This document shows, piece by piece, positions 27,164-36,769 of a stretch of 64,000 nucleotides of DNA; position 1 is the first letter of the stretch; each line of letters begins with the position of its first letter. The DNA lies in assembly GCA_036625225.1 (NCBI GenBank), contig JAZKUF010000001.1:930001-994000 (forward strand), read 5' to 3'. The stretch is from Accumulibacter jenkinsii (GTDB lineage Bacteria; Pseudomonadota; Gammaproteobacteria; Burkholderiales; Rhodocyclaceae). The position numbers were made by a program, and so were the translations under genes. Below the pieces are notes generated by a model that ran no database searches, was not told where the DNA came from, and worked only from the letters and a program-made list of their open reading frames with translations.

Positions 27164-28300
27164 GTGGAAAGTGATCAGGCGCTGAAGTTCATGCACGATT
27201 TACTGCGCCTGATGACGCAGAAAAATGGTTCCGACCTCTTCATCACGGCCAACTTTCCGCCGGCAATCAAGATCGACGGCAAGGTGGTGCCGGTGTCCGG
27301 TCAGGTGTTGCTGCCACAACATTCGGCCGAACTCGCGCGCTCGATCATGAACGACCGCCAGGCTTCCGAGTTCGAGGCGAGCAAGGAATGCAACTTCGCC
27401 ATCTCACCGCCGGGAATTGGCCGCTTCAGGGTCAACGCGCTGGTCCAGCAGGGGCGGGTGGCGGTGGTCTGCCGGACGATCAACCTCTCGGTGCCGACCC
27501 TCGACGAGCTTGGCCTGCCCGCGGTACTCAAGGACATCGCGATGACCCTGCGCGGCCTGGTCATTTTTGTCGGTGGCACCGGCACCGGCAAAACGACCTC
27601 GCTGGCAGCGCTGGTCGATCACCGCAACCGCCATACGCAGGGTCACATCATCACCATCGAAGACCCGATCGAGTTCGTCCATGAGCACAAGAAATCGATC
27701 ATCACCCAGCGCGAGATCGGGGTCGACACCGACAGTTGGGAAATCGCCCTGAGGAACACCCTGCGTCAGGCACCGAACGTGATCATGATGGGCGAAATCC
27801 GCGATCGAACCGCCATGGACTACGCCATCGCCTTTGCCGAAACAGGACACCTGTGCCTCGCCACACTGCATGCCAACAGCACTAACCAGGCGATCGACCG
27901 GATCATCAACTTCTTTCCCGAGGAGCGCCGCCATCAGTTGCTGATGGATCTTTCGCTCAATCTGCGGGCGCTGGTCTCACAGCGCCTGCTGCCGAAGAAG
28001 GATGGCAAGGGGCGGGTGCCGGCGATCGAGATCCTGCTCAATTCACCCCTGATCTCGGACCTCGTCTTCAAGGGCCAGGTGCAGGAAATCAAGGACGTCA
28101 TGAAGCGGTCGCGCGAACTCGGCATGCAGACCTTCGACCAGGCGCTGTTCGACCTCCACGAGGAAGGCCAGATCACCTATACCGATGCCTTGCGCAACGC
28201 CGACTCGCTCAACGACCTGCGCCTGCAGATCAAGCTGCATGGCAAGGAATCGAAGGACCGCGACCTGACGGCCGGCATCGGCCACCTCGGTATCGTCTAG
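27164..28300 (+). CDS. pilU: Type IV pilus ATPase PilU (PilT paralogue)
   Basis: A 378-aa PilT-like ATPase, GTG start after GGGAGGAC. Walker A GGTGTGKTT at residues 137-145, Asp box IITIEDPIEFVHEHKK, Walker B VIMMGEIRDR, His box TGHLCLATLHANS. PilU works with PilT to increase retraction force. It lies 27 bases downstream of pilT, the usual order. A GCGCGC/GCGCGC hairpin with a TTTT loop begins at its stop codon but has no U-tract. Confidence 0.94.
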   Translation: MESDQALKFMHDLLRLMTQKNGSDLFITANFPPAIKIDGKVVPVSGQVLLPQHSAELARSIMNDRQASEFEASKECNFAISPPGIGRFRVNALVQQGRVAVVCRTINLSVPTLDELGLPAVLKDIAMTLRGLVIFVGGTGTGKTTSLAALVDHRNRHTQGHIITIEDPIEFVHEHKKSIITQREIGVDTDSWEIALRNTLRQAPNVIMMGEIRDRTAMDYAIAFAETGHLCLATLHANSTNQAIDRIINFFPEERRHQLLMDLSLNLRALVSQRLLPKKDGKGRVPAIEILLNSPLISDLVFKGQVQEIKDVMKRSRELGMQTFDQALFDLHEEGQITYTDALRNADSLNDLRLQIKLHGKESKDRDLTAGIGHLGIV

Positions 28301-28334
28301 CGCGCTTTTGCGCGCGCCATCGAAGCGATACCGG

Positions 28335-29483
28335 CTAGGCCGGCGTGCGGTTGCTGCCGGCGACCATCCGGAATTCATAGAGGCGGCACTCGAGCGCACC
28401 GTTGAACAGCGGCGTCTTCCGGCTCGGAGTGAGGCGGACGAGTTTCGGCAGACGGGTGTCGGCGCTGATCAGGAAGCAGTTCCAGCCCGCGAAGCGACGC
28501 TTCAGCGCGCTGCCGAGCAGCGGGTAGAAGGCCGCCAGTTCTTCGTGGTCGGACACCCGCTCGCCGTAAGGCGGGTTGGTGATCAGGATGCCATGCTCGG
28601 CAGGAGCGTCGATTTGGAGCAGGTCGCCGGTGCTCAGGGTGACTGCCGGCAACAGTCCGGCACGGTCGAGGTTGGCCAGGGTCGCGCGGACGGCGACTGG
28701 CGAGAGGTCGCTGCCGAAGATCCCGGTCGCAGCCGTTGCCGTCTTTTCGTTGCTGCGGGCAGTCGCGAGCAGCTTCTCCCAAACGGCGGCGTCGAAATGA
28801 CGAAGCTGCTGGAAAGCGAAATCCCGCCCGGCCCCCGGCGCCACGCCGAGAGCGATCTGTGCTGCCTCGAGCAGAAAGGTACCGCTGCCGCACATCGGGT
28901 CGAGCAGAGCGATACCTGGCTGCCAGCCGCTCAGACGCAGGATGCCGGCGGCCAGGTTCTCCTTCAGCGGCGCCTCCACGGTCTTCTGACGAAAACCGCG
29001 CTGATACAGCGGTGCGCCCGAGGTATCGAGATAGAGCGTGCATTCGCTGCTGCTGATGAAGCCGTGCACCCGCACCCGCGGCTGGCGGGTATCGACACTC
29101 GGGCGAGTCCCGGCATCCCGGCGGAAGCGATCACAGACGGCGTCCTTGATGCGCAGGGCAACAAAGTCGATGCTTTTCAGCGGACACCTGGCGGCGTTCA
29201 CGTCCACCCGAATCGTCTGCTCGGGAGCAAACCACTGTGGCCAGGAAGTTTCCATGGCCAGGCGGTAGATGTCGTCTTCCGTGGCATAGGGCCCCTGTGC
29301 CACCCGCCAGAGAATCCGCGTCGCAATTCGCGAGTGGAGGTTGGCGCGATAACAGGTCGTCCAGTCAGCGACGAAATGCACGCCGCCGAAGATCTGATCG
29401 AGGCTGCGTGCACCGGCTGCAGCGAGGTCTTCGGCCAGCAACGGCTCGAGTCCGCGAGGGCAGCTTGCAAAAAAAGTTTCCAC
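28335..29483 (-). CDS. THUMP-domain 23S rRNA guanine-N2 methyltransferase, RlmL/YpsC-like
   Basis: A 382-aa SAM-dependent RNA methyltransferase. The N-terminal THUMP-type part starts TFFASCPRGLEPLLAEDLAAAGA and contains FGGVHF. The C-terminal Rossmann domain has the SAM loop LLDPMCGSGTFLLEAA and catalytic ITNPPYGERV. GTG at 29483 is chosen because AGGA stands eight bases upstream and the added residues of the longer frame are unlike any family member. Corresponds to the N-terminal RlmL half of E. coli RlmKL; the exact target base is inferred, so I give no symbol. Convergent with pilU. Confidence 0.88.
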   Translation of the reverse strand: METFFASCPRGLEPLLAEDLAAAGARSLDQIFGGVHFVADWTTCYRANLHSRIATRILWRVAQGPYATEDDIYRLAMETSWPQWFAPEQTIRVDVNAARCPLKSIDFVALRIKDAVCDRFRRDAGTRPSVDTRQPRVRVHGFISSSECTLYLDTSGAPLYQRGFRQKTVEAPLKENLAAGILRLSGWQPGIALLDPMCGSGTFLLEAAQIALGVAPGAGRDFAFQQLRHFDAAVWEKLLATARSNEKTATAATGIFGSDLSPVAVRATLANLDRAGLLPAVTLSTGDLLQIDAPAEHGILITNPPYGERVSDHEELAAFYPLLGSALKRRFAGWNCFLISADTRLPKLVRLTPSRKTPLFNGALECRLYEFRMVAGSNRTPA

Positions 29484-29505
29484 GGTTCGTATCCTGGCAG
29501 GTGAA

Positions 29506-29922
29506 CTAGAACGGTTTGACAACGGCAAGATAGGTGACCACCAGCAGGACGAGGACCGGCATTTCATTGAACCAGCGGTACCAGACGTGACTGTGCGTGT
29601 TGCGCCCGGCCCGGAAGGCCTGGAGGAGGCGACCACAATACGCATGATAAGCAGCGAGGACGATGACCAGCGCCGTCTTGGCGTGCAGCCAGCCGCCGGC
29701 GAAGCCGAAACCCAGCCACAGCCACAAGCCCAGAGCGATCGCCAGGAAGCCGATCGGGGTCATGAAGCGGAAGAGTTTGCCGGCCATCAGCAGCAGGCGC
29801 TCACGTTCGGCGGCGCTCTCCGGTGGCACCATGGCAAGATTGACGAAAATTCGCGGCAGGTAGAAGAGACCGGCAAACCAGCTGACCACCATCCACAGAT
29901 GCAGCACCTTGACGATCAACAC
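29506..29922 (-). CDS. hemJ: HemJ-type protoporphyrinogen IX oxidase (CopD-like membrane protein)
   Basis: A 138-aa protein with four hydrophobic helices. The first carries the HemJ pattern LHLWMVVSWFAGLFYLPRIFVNLA, with further conserved KTALVIVLAAYH and YRWFNEMPVLVLL. HemJ oxidises protoporphyrinogen IX late in haem synthesis. GTG start at 29922 with AAAGGAG seven bases upstream; it overlaps the stop of the upstream SDR gene by 7 bases. Confidence 0.88.
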   Translation of the reverse strand: MLIVKVLHLWMVVSWFAGLFYLPRIFVNLAMVPPESAAERERLLLMAGKLFRFMTPIGFLAIALGLWLWLGFGFAGGWLHAKTALVIVLAAYHAYCGRLLQAFRAGRNTHSHVWYRWFNEMPVLVLLVVTYLAVVKPF

Positions 29923-30818
29923 GGGCGACTCCTTTCGTTCAGGGCGGCGGCGACGCCGTCCTCGACCCTGGCATAGCGCAGCCTGGCGCGAAATTCCCGC
30001 TTGACGCGCTGGTTGAGCAGCCGGCGGGACTCGTTCATGAACGAGAGTTGCAGCGGCGACAGCTGCTCTTCGGCCTGCCGGCGGGACAGGCGAGGCACCC
30101 TGGGCAGACCGAAGCGATCGGCAACGAGATCGAAATAGTCGCCCATCCTGATCTGTGAATCGTCGGTCGCATTATAGGTGCGGTTGCTGCGTCCGTAGCG
30201 AAGTGCCGCACAGGTCAACATCGCGAGGTCATCGGCGTGAATATGGTTGGTGTACACGTCGTCGCCTGCGCACAGCGCCGGGGTTCCCTTCTGCAGACGG
30301 TCGAGCGGCAGGCGATCGGCCGCATAGATGCCTGGCGCGCGCAGGATACTGACGACCACTCCCCGGTGACGGCCAAAAGCCCGCAGCTGGCGCTCGGCAT
30401 CAGCTCGGCGACAAGCGCGCGCGGTCGCCGGACGAAGCGTGCGTGTCTCGTCAACCAGCGCCCCGGCACAATCGCCATAGACCCCGCTGGTGCTTATATA
30501 GACGATTCGCTGTGGTAGACTCGCGCCGCGGGCCAGCGCAGCAAGCAGCCAACGGGTCCGCGGATCACGCCCGCCGACCGATCGGCTGTCGGCGGCCGGA
30601 GGCGGGGCCAGATGGACGACGAGTTCGGCAAGACCGACAATGCGCTGCAGGCTGGCGGGCTGATCGAGATCAGCCAGCACCGGTCGGGCACCATTCTCGC
30701 GCCAGAAAGCGCATTGTTCCGGGTCCCGCACGAGCGCGAAGACACGGTAATGGCCAAGCAGAAGAGGCAGCAGTCGGCGCGCAATATCACCGCAACCAAC
30801 GATCAATAGTTTTTGCAC
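29916..30818 (-). CDS. NAD(P)-dependent epimerase/dehydratase-like SDR protein (YeeZ-like)
   Basis: A 300-aa extended short-chain dehydrogenase-like protein. The N-terminal dinucleotide loop is LLIVGCGDIARRLLP; VYISTSGVYGD carries the Ser/Tyr region, though the usual YxxxK is not obvious. A later segment, GIYAADRLPLDRLQKG, resembles the substrate side of YeeZ-type proteins. GTG start at 30818. Substrate unknown; possibly a sugar nucleotide or NAD(P)-linked sensor. Coupled with hemJ, divergent from the reductase at 30858. Confidence 0.75.
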   Translation of the reverse strand: MQKLLIVGCGDIARRLLPLLLGHYRVFALVRDPEQCAFWRENGARPVLADLDQPASLQRIVGLAELVVHLAPPPAADSRSVGGRDPRTRWLLAALARGASLPQRIVYISTSGVYGDCAGALVDETRTLRPATARACRRADAERQLRAFGRHRGVVVSILRAPGIYAADRLPLDRLQKGTPALCAGDDVYTNHIHADDLAMLTCAALRYGRSNRTYNATDDSQIRMGDYFDLVADRFGLPRVPRLSRRQAEEQLSPLQLSFMNESRRLLNQRVKREFRARLRYARVEDGVAAALNERSRPC

Positions 30819-30857
30819 GCGGCCATTTTACCGGATTAGGACATCAGCGGAGATGCA

Positions 30858-31931
30858 ATGGGTTTTCAGGTCAGAGTTCACCCCAGTCAGCACAGCTTCC
30901 AGGCCGAGCCTGACGAGACGATTCTCGATGCCGCGCTGCGGCAGGGCTTGAGTCTGCCGTACGGCTGCCGCAATGGCGTCTGTGGCACTTGTCGAGGCAG
31001 GGTCCTGGCCGGTGAGGTGGCGCACGGCAGGACCTCGCCTGAGGTTCTCGCCGAAGCCGATCGCCAGGCAGGCTTTGCCCTCTTTTGCTCCGCCATGGCG
31101 AGAAGCGAGCTGTCGATCGAGAGCAGGGAGGTTCGCTCGCTCGATGACCTTCCGGTCAGGACCTTGCCGGCGCGGGTGCAGAAAATGACCCGCGCAGCAC
31201 CGGAGGTGATGATCGTCGAAGTCAAGCTGCCAGCCAATGAGCGCCTGCAGTTCCTCGCCGGCCAATACGTCGATATCCTGCTCAAGGAAGGCCGACGCCG
31301 CTCGTTCTCGCTCGCCAACCCGCCACACGCAGACGCCTTTCTGCAGTTTCACGTCCGCCAGGTACCCGGCGGCCAGTTCACCCGTCACGTTTTCGAGACC
31401 ATGCGGGAACGCGACATTCTGCGCCTGCGTGGCCCGCACGGCAGCTTCTTCCTGCGCGAGGATTCCCGCAAACCGATGCTGCTGGTCGCCGGTGGCACCG
31501 GCTTCGCGCCGATCAAGGCGATCGTCGAGCACGCCATTGCCGAAGGCAACGAAAGACCGATGCACGTCTACTGGGGGGGGCGCGGTCGCGCCGACCTCTA
31601 CCTGCTCGCGCTGGCCGAACAGTGGCCGGTCGACCATCCCGAACTGCATTTCACCCCGGTCCTCTCCGATTCGCCGGCCAGCGAAGACTGGCCGGGGCGC
31701 CGTGGCCTGGCGCATGTCGTGGCGATGGCCGATCATCCCGACCTCTCCGGTCATCAGGCCTACGTCTGCGGCTCACCGGCAATGGTCGCCGCCGCCAGGC
31801 GGGATTTCGTCACGCGCTGCCAGTTGCCGCCGGAGGAGTTCTTTGCCGACGCCTTCGATTATGCTGCCGATACGCTCACCGCGATCGAGGCGAGCGACCT
31901 TTCCGACAGCCGGATGGCCGCCGATGAATGA
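30858..31931 (+). CDS. Ferredoxin-fused FAD/NAD(P)H oxidoreductase (CDP-6-deoxy-glucoseen reductase-like)
   Basis: A 357-aa electron-transfer protein. Residues 1-90 form a plant-type [2Fe-2S] ferredoxin with ligands CRNGVCGTC and a fourth Cys in ALFC. Next is an FAD-binding barrel (RRRSFSLANPP) and an NAD(P)-binding domain (LLVAGGTGFAPIKAI, YVCGSPAMV). This matches the reductase partner (AscD/E3) of 3,6-dideoxy-sugar synthesis, but no dehydratase or other dideoxy-sugar gene is present, so the true acceptor is unknown. It could equally feed a ring-hydroxylating or UbiX/UbiB-like enzyme. Ends 8 bases before the next start. Confidence 0.82.
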   Translation: MGFQVRVHPSQHSFQAEPDETILDAALRQGLSLPYGCRNGVCGTCRGRVLAGEVAHGRTSPEVLAEADRQAGFALFCSAMARSELSIESREVRSLDDLPVRTLPARVQKMTRAAPEVMIVEVKLPANERLQFLAGQYVDILLKEGRRRSFSLANPPHADAFLQFHVRQVPGGQFTRHVFETMRERDILRLRGPHGSFFLREDSRKPMLLVAGGTGFAPIKAIVEHAIAEGNERPMHVYWGGRGRADLYLLALAEQWPVDHPELHFTPVLSDSPASEDWPGRRGLAHVVAMADHPDLSGHQAYVCGSPAMVAAARRDFVTRCQLPPEEFFADAFDYAADTLTAIEASDLSDSRMAADE

Positions 31932-31938
31932 GGTTTTC

Positions 31939-33102
31939 ATGTCCCGCCAGCCACTGGTCAATCGCCAGAGCAGGATCATCGCCACGCGCCTGACGCTCCA
32001 TCTCGAAGACCGGGGCGGCATGCCGGATGCCGTGAACGCGCTCGATGCACTGGCGGACGCCTGGCCGCGGGGAGATAAACCGGTCTTCGTCAGTTGCGGC
32101 GAGAGTCGCTGCGATGCGAGCCTGCTCGACTGGACGACGCCCGCCAACGCGACCATCGAACTGCCGGCCGCAGCGCTGCTCGGCGCGCAGGGGCCAGCCC
32201 TGATCGCCGCCCTGCAGACCTGGCAACCCGCACTCTGCCTGCACTTCGATGCCGAGGCAGCGCAGGCGCTGGCGACCGGCGTGCCGTGCCGTTTCATCGG
32301 CTTCGACAGCCGCCGTTTCACCCTCGCCCAACTCAAGCTGCTGGCGGCCCGGACCCGATCGTACGGCATCGGTATCGCTTTCAATGTCGCCACCGCGGCC
32401 GATTTTCGGGCCTGCCTGGATGCCGGGCTGACCGCCGCCGCCGGGTGGTTTTTCACCTCGCCGGCCAGCGTGCCGGCGAAGAAAGTGCTCAATCCCGGAC
32501 AGGCGAACATCATCCGGGTACTCAACCTGGTGCGCAAGAATGCCGAAATCCGGGAGATCGAAGCCGCACTGAAGCAGGATGTAGCCTTGTCGTACAAGCT
32601 CCTGCGCTATATCAACTCCGCCGGGTTTGGCCTCTCATGCGAGATTCAGTCGTTTCGCCATGCCGTCAGCATGCTTGGCTACGACCGCCTGAACCGCTGG
32701 TTGTCGCTCTTGCTGGCGTCGGCAAGCAAGGATCCGATGGCTCCGGCATTGATGTACACGGCCCTCCTCAGAGCCCGCTTGATGGAGTTGCTGGCCACCG
32801 GCCTGGTCGACAAGTCGGAGTACGACAACCTGTTCATCACCGGTGCTTTCTCGCTGCTCGATGCGGTACTCGGCGTCAGCATGGAACAGGTCCTCGAGGC
32901 GATGCGTCTGCCCGAACCGATCTGCGACGCCCTGCTGGGTAACGGCGGCCGTTATCAGCCCTTCCTCGAACTCGCGCTGGCAAGCGAGGGGGAAGACGGG
33001 CAGTCGATCGCCGAGCAGGCCGCGATGCTTGGCCTGACCGCGGCGCAATTCAACCGGGCGCAGGTGCAGGCGCTGTCGTTTGCCGATGCAATGGAGTTCT
33101 AG
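31939..33102 (+). CDS. EAL-like/HDOD signalling protein (YuxH type)
   Basis: A 387-aa two-domain protein; I start at ATG 31939 (GAGG six bases upstream), though ATG 31924 inside the previous stop is possible. The N-terminal half looks like a degenerate EAL domain without the ExLxR motif. The C-terminal half is an HDOD domain: EIEAALKQDVALSYKLLRYINSA, then HAVSMLGYDRLNRWLSLLL. Such proteins are regulatory, often linked to c-di-GMP or motility in Gram-negative bacteria. No direct target visible. Ends 6 bases before livF. Confidence 0.82.
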   Translation: MSRQPLVNRQSRIIATRLTLHLEDRGGMPDAVNALDALADAWPRGDKPVFVSCGESRCDASLLDWTTPANATIELPAAALLGAQGPALIAALQTWQPALCLHFDAEAAQALATGVPCRFIGFDSRRFTLAQLKLLAARTRSYGIGIAFNVATAADFRACLDAGLTAAAGWFFTSPASVPAKKVLNPGQANIIRVLNLVRKNAEIREIEAALKQDVALSYKLLRYINSAGFGLSCEIQSFRHAVSMLGYDRLNRWLSLLLASASKDPMAPALMYTALLRARLMELLATGLVDKSEYDNLFITGAFSLLDAVLGVSMEQVLEAMRLPEPICDALLGNGGRYQPFLELALASEGEDGQSIAEQAAMLGLTAAQFNRAQVQALSFADAMEF

Positions 33103-33108
33103 AAGCCG

Positions 33109-33813
<705 letters not shown>

Positions 33814-33828
33814 GATTCGTCCGTTCCC

Positions 33829-34605
33829 TCAAGCCACCGAGCCACCGAGGTAGGCCTCGATGACGCGGGAATCCTTCTGTACCACAGCCGGTACGTCCTC
33901 ACAGATCTTTTCGCCGTAGTCGAGCACCGCCACCCGCCCACAAAGGCCCATCACCAGCTTGACGTCATGCTCGATCAGCAGGACCGTCACGCCATCGCGG
34001 CAGATGCCCTCGACGAGCAGGCGCAGGGCCTCGGTTTCGGTGCCGTTCATTCCCGCCGCGGGCTCATCGAGCGCCAGCAGTTTGGGCTCGGTCGCCAGCG
34101 CACGGGCGATCTCGAGGCGCCGCTGATCACCGTAGGAAAGATGCCTCGCATAGTCGTGTGCGCGCTCGTGGATGCCCACATAATGCAGCAGTTCCTGGGC
34201 CCGGCGAGCAATCGCCGCTTCTTCGCTGCGCGTCGCCCGATTGCGGGCGATGGCGCCAAAGACCCCGGCCTGCGTGCGCAGATGGCGTCCGATCATGACG
34301 TTCTCGATGGCCGTCATGTTGCCGAACAGGCGAATGTTCTGAAAGGTGCGGGCAATGCCGGCTTCGGCCGCCTTGTGGGGCGCGTCGGCGGTGAGGCGGG
34401 TGCCATCGAAAACGAAATGGCCACTCTCGTTCTTGTAGAGTCCGGTCAGGCAGTTGAAAAAAGTCGTCTTGCCGGCGCCATTGGGCCCGATCAGGCCGTA
34501 GATCTCGCCGCGGCGAATGGTCAGCGAAACATCATGCAAGGCCTTGACGCCGCCGAAGTGCTTGGCCACCGAGTGCGCTTCGAGAAGAATCTGGTGTTCA
34601 CTCAT
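33829..34605 (-). CDS. livG: Branched-chain amino acid ABC transporter ATPase LivG
   Basis: A 258-aa ABC ATPase starting at ATG 34605. Walker A GPNGAGKTT, the long LivG-type helical insert (AIENVMIGRHL and following), signature LSYGDQRRLEIARAL, Walker B LLALDEPAAGMN, and LLIEHDVKLVMGLC. Its ATGA overlaps the livM stop by one base; livF begins 15 bases after its end. The longer frame to 34653 belongs to a livM shadow. Confidence 0.96.
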   Translation of the reverse strand: MSEHQILLEAHSVAKHFGGVKALHDVSLTIRRGEIYGLIGPNGAGKTTFFNCLTGLYKNESGHFVFDGTRLTADAPHKAAEAGIARTFQNIRLFGNMTAIENVMIGRHLRTQAGVFGAIARNRATRSEEAAIARRAQELLHYVGIHERAHDYARHLSYGDQRRLEIARALATEPKLLALDEPAAGMNGTETEALRLLVEGICRDGVTVLLIEHDVKLVMGLCGRVAVLDYGEKICEDVPAVVQKDSRVIEAYLGGSVA

Positions 34606-35681
34606 CAATCGGTAACCTCGGCAAGTTCGCGACGACGCAGCGACGACGGCCACAGGCCGGCCGGACGGAAGCGCATGACAAGCACCAGCGCGAGGCCGAA
34701 AATGAGCATCCGCAGGCTCTCCGGGTCAATGATCATGCGCCCGAAGACAGCTCGCTGTAGCGGCTCGATGCCATAGCGCAAGGCTTCGGGCAGGCCGGTC
34801 AACAGGATGGCGCCGAGGATCACGCCAGGGATATGTCCCATGCCGCCGAGAACGACCATCGCCAGGATGGTGATCGATTCCATCAGCGAGAAGCTCTCGG
34901 GGCTGACGAAACCCTGCATCGCGGCAAAAACGCCGCCGGCGACGCCGCCGAACGAGGCGCCCATGGCAAAGGCCAGCAATTTGATGTTGCGCGTATTGAT
35001 GCCGCAGGCCTTGGCTGCCACCTCGTCCTCGCGGATCGCCTGCCAGGCGCGACCAATGCGCGAATCCTGCAGGCGGATGTTCACCAGAATCACCAGGATG
35101 GCGAGGGCAACGAGCAGAAAGTAGTACTTCTGCGGCCCGGAGACAGAGACGCCGAGAATGCTACTGGTCTGGGCAAAGGAAAAATCGCCGATCCGGATGG
35201 GGTCGATCAGGGTGATCCCCTGCGCACCATTGGTGACATTGATCGGCGCGTTGAGATTGTTCATGAAGATGCGGATGATCTCGCCGAATCCCAGAGTGAC
35301 GATCGCGAGATAATCTCCTCGCAGCTTGAGTGTCGGCGCCCCGAGCAGGACGCCGAAAAGGCAGGCGACTGCCGCGCCAATCGGCAGAATCACCCAGAAC
35401 GGCAGGTGCAGACCGAAATGTGGCGACGCCAGCAGGGCGTAGGCGTAGGCGCCGACCGCGTAGAAAGCGACGTAACCGAGGTCGAGCAATCCGGCGTAGC
35501 CGACGACGATATTCAGGCCAAGCGCCAGGAATATGTAAAGAATCGCGAAATTGGCAATTCGCACCCAGGCCTGTCCAGCCAGGGCGGCAACGAAAGGCAG
35601 CGCGACCAGGGCCACCGTGAGCAACAACAGGCCCAGCCAGTGCCGTTGCCAGGAAGCAGGCTTTCCGACCCGATTGTTCAT
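34605..35681 (-). CDS. livM: Branched-chain amino acid ABC transporter permease LivM
   Basis: A 358-aa polytopic permease. LivM-family markers are LGLNIVVGYAGLLDLGYVAFYAVGAYA, LRGDYLAIVTLGFGEIIRI, GRAWQAIREDEVAAKACGIN and GMGHIPGVILGAI. About nine membrane helices. Overlaps both neighbours (4 bases with livH, 1 base with livG), implying translational coupling. Confidence 0.96.
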   Translation of the reverse strand: MNNRVGKPASWQRHWLGLLLLTVALVALPFVAALAGQAWVRIANFAILYIFLALGLNIVVGYAGLLDLGYVAFYAVGAYAYALLASPHFGLHLPFWVILPIGAAVACLFGVLLGAPTLKLRGDYLAIVTLGFGEIIRIFMNNLNAPINVTNGAQGITLIDPIRIGDFSFAQTSSILGVSVSGPQKYYFLLVALAILVILVNIRLQDSRIGRAWQAIREDEVAAKACGINTRNIKLLAFAMGASFGGVAGGVFAAMQGFVSPESFSLMESITILAMVVLGGMGHIPGVILGAILLTGLPEALRYGIEPLQRAVFGRMIIDPESLRMLIFGLALVLVMRFRPAGLWPSSLRRRELAEVTD

Positions 35682-36601
35682 GCACGATCTCCCGTACGTT
35701 CGCCAAACAGCCCCGAAGGACGAAACATCAACACGATGATCAGCACGATGAAGGCAAAAATGTCCTGATAGTGACTGCCGAGGAAGTCGCCGGTCAGGTC
35801 GCCGATGTAGCCGGCACCCAGCGCCTCGATGAGGCCGAGCAGCAGGCCACCGGCCATCGCTCCGCCGAGATTGCCGATGCCACCGAGCACCGCCGCCGTG
35901 AAGGCCTTGAGACCGAGCATGAAACCCATCTGGTAATGCGCGATCTCGTAGTACGAACCGACCATGCAGCCGGCGACCGCCCCCAGCGCGGAGCCGATGA
36001 CGAAGGCCATGGCGATCACCCGGTTGATATCGACGCCCATCAGCGAGGCGACGTGCGGGTTCTGTGCCGTCGCCCGCATGGCCATGCCGATGCGCGTGCG
36101 ATGAACCAGGTAGATCAGACCGAGCATCACGAGAGCGGCAATCGAGACGATCGCGACCTGTACGTTGGTGAAACTCGCGCCACCGAGTTCGTAAATTTCC
36201 TTGCTGATCATCGGCGGGAAAGTGATGTAATTCCGGCCCCAGATGATCATCGCCACATTCTGCAGGACGATCGACATGCCGATCGCCGTGATCAGCGGCG
36301 TCAGCCGCGGCGCATGCCGCAGCGGGCGGTAGGCAACGCGCTCGAGGAACCAGCCGAGGACCATGCAGACCACCACGGAAATCAGCAGACCGATGCCAAG
36401 AATCACCAGCGGCGGCATGCCGGAACCGGCGAGAGAAACGATGACGGTGAATGCCACCATCGTGCCAATCATGACGACTTCGCCATGGGCGAAGTTGATC
36501 AGGCCGATGATCCCGTACACCATCGTGTAACCGAGCGCGACGAGGGCGTATACGGCGCCCAGAGTGAGGCCGTTGATCAACTGCTGGAGAAGCGTATCCA
36601 T
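35678..36601 (-). CDS. livH: Branched-chain amino acid ABC transporter permease LivH
   Basis: A 307-aa permease: QQLINGLTLGAVYALVALGY, VYGIIGLINFAHGEVVMIG, GMAMRATAQNPHVASLMG and VLGGIGNLGGAMAGGLLLG are family signatures. It follows livK by 168 bases, which contain a terminator-like hairpin, so permease mRNA may be less abundant than livK mRNA. Confidence 0.96.
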   Translation of the reverse strand: MDTLLQQLINGLTLGAVYALVALGYTMVYGIIGLINFAHGEVVMIGTMVAFTVIVSLAGSGMPPLVILGIGLLISVVVCMVLGWFLERVAYRPLRHAPRLTPLITAIGMSIVLQNVAMIIWGRNYITFPPMISKEIYELGGASFTNVQVAIVSIAALVMLGLIYLVHRTRIGMAMRATAQNPHVASLMGVDINRVIAMAFVIGSALGAVAGCMVGSYYEIAHYQMGFMLGLKAFTAAVLGGIGNLGGAMAGGLLLGLIEALGAGYIGDLTGDFLGSHYQDIFAFIVLIIVLMFRPSGLFGERTGDRA

Positions 36602-36722
36602 GCTGAGACTTTCCGCAACAAGGTGCCTGTGGTGAACCGTATCCTCCGACTCATGGCACCAAAGGGATGGCCGGCAGCGAGCCAGACCCGGCGGCCCGGC
36701 TGCTGCTGAGCAGATGCGGATG

Positions 36723-36757
36723 CAGAAAAAGTGAGGGAATGCGCAGGCATTCCCTCG
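36723..36757 (-). terminator. Hairpin terminator between livK and livH
   Basis: On the minus strand GAGGGAATGC and GCATTCCCTC make a perfect 10-base-pair stem with a 4-base loop (plus-strand 36733-36742 and 36747-36756), then two bases and TTTTT. It begins 13 bases after the livK stop. Strong enough to act as a partial terminator or 3' stabilising structure for livK. Confidence 0.75.
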
Positions 36758-36769
36758 TGACCGGAAATC

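Noticed and set aside
31237..31938. Long N-terminal extension of the HDOD protein
   Set aside because: Overlaps the reductase in another frame and is Ser/Arg/Pro-rich, as shadows are; the start near 31924-31939 has a proper ribosome site.
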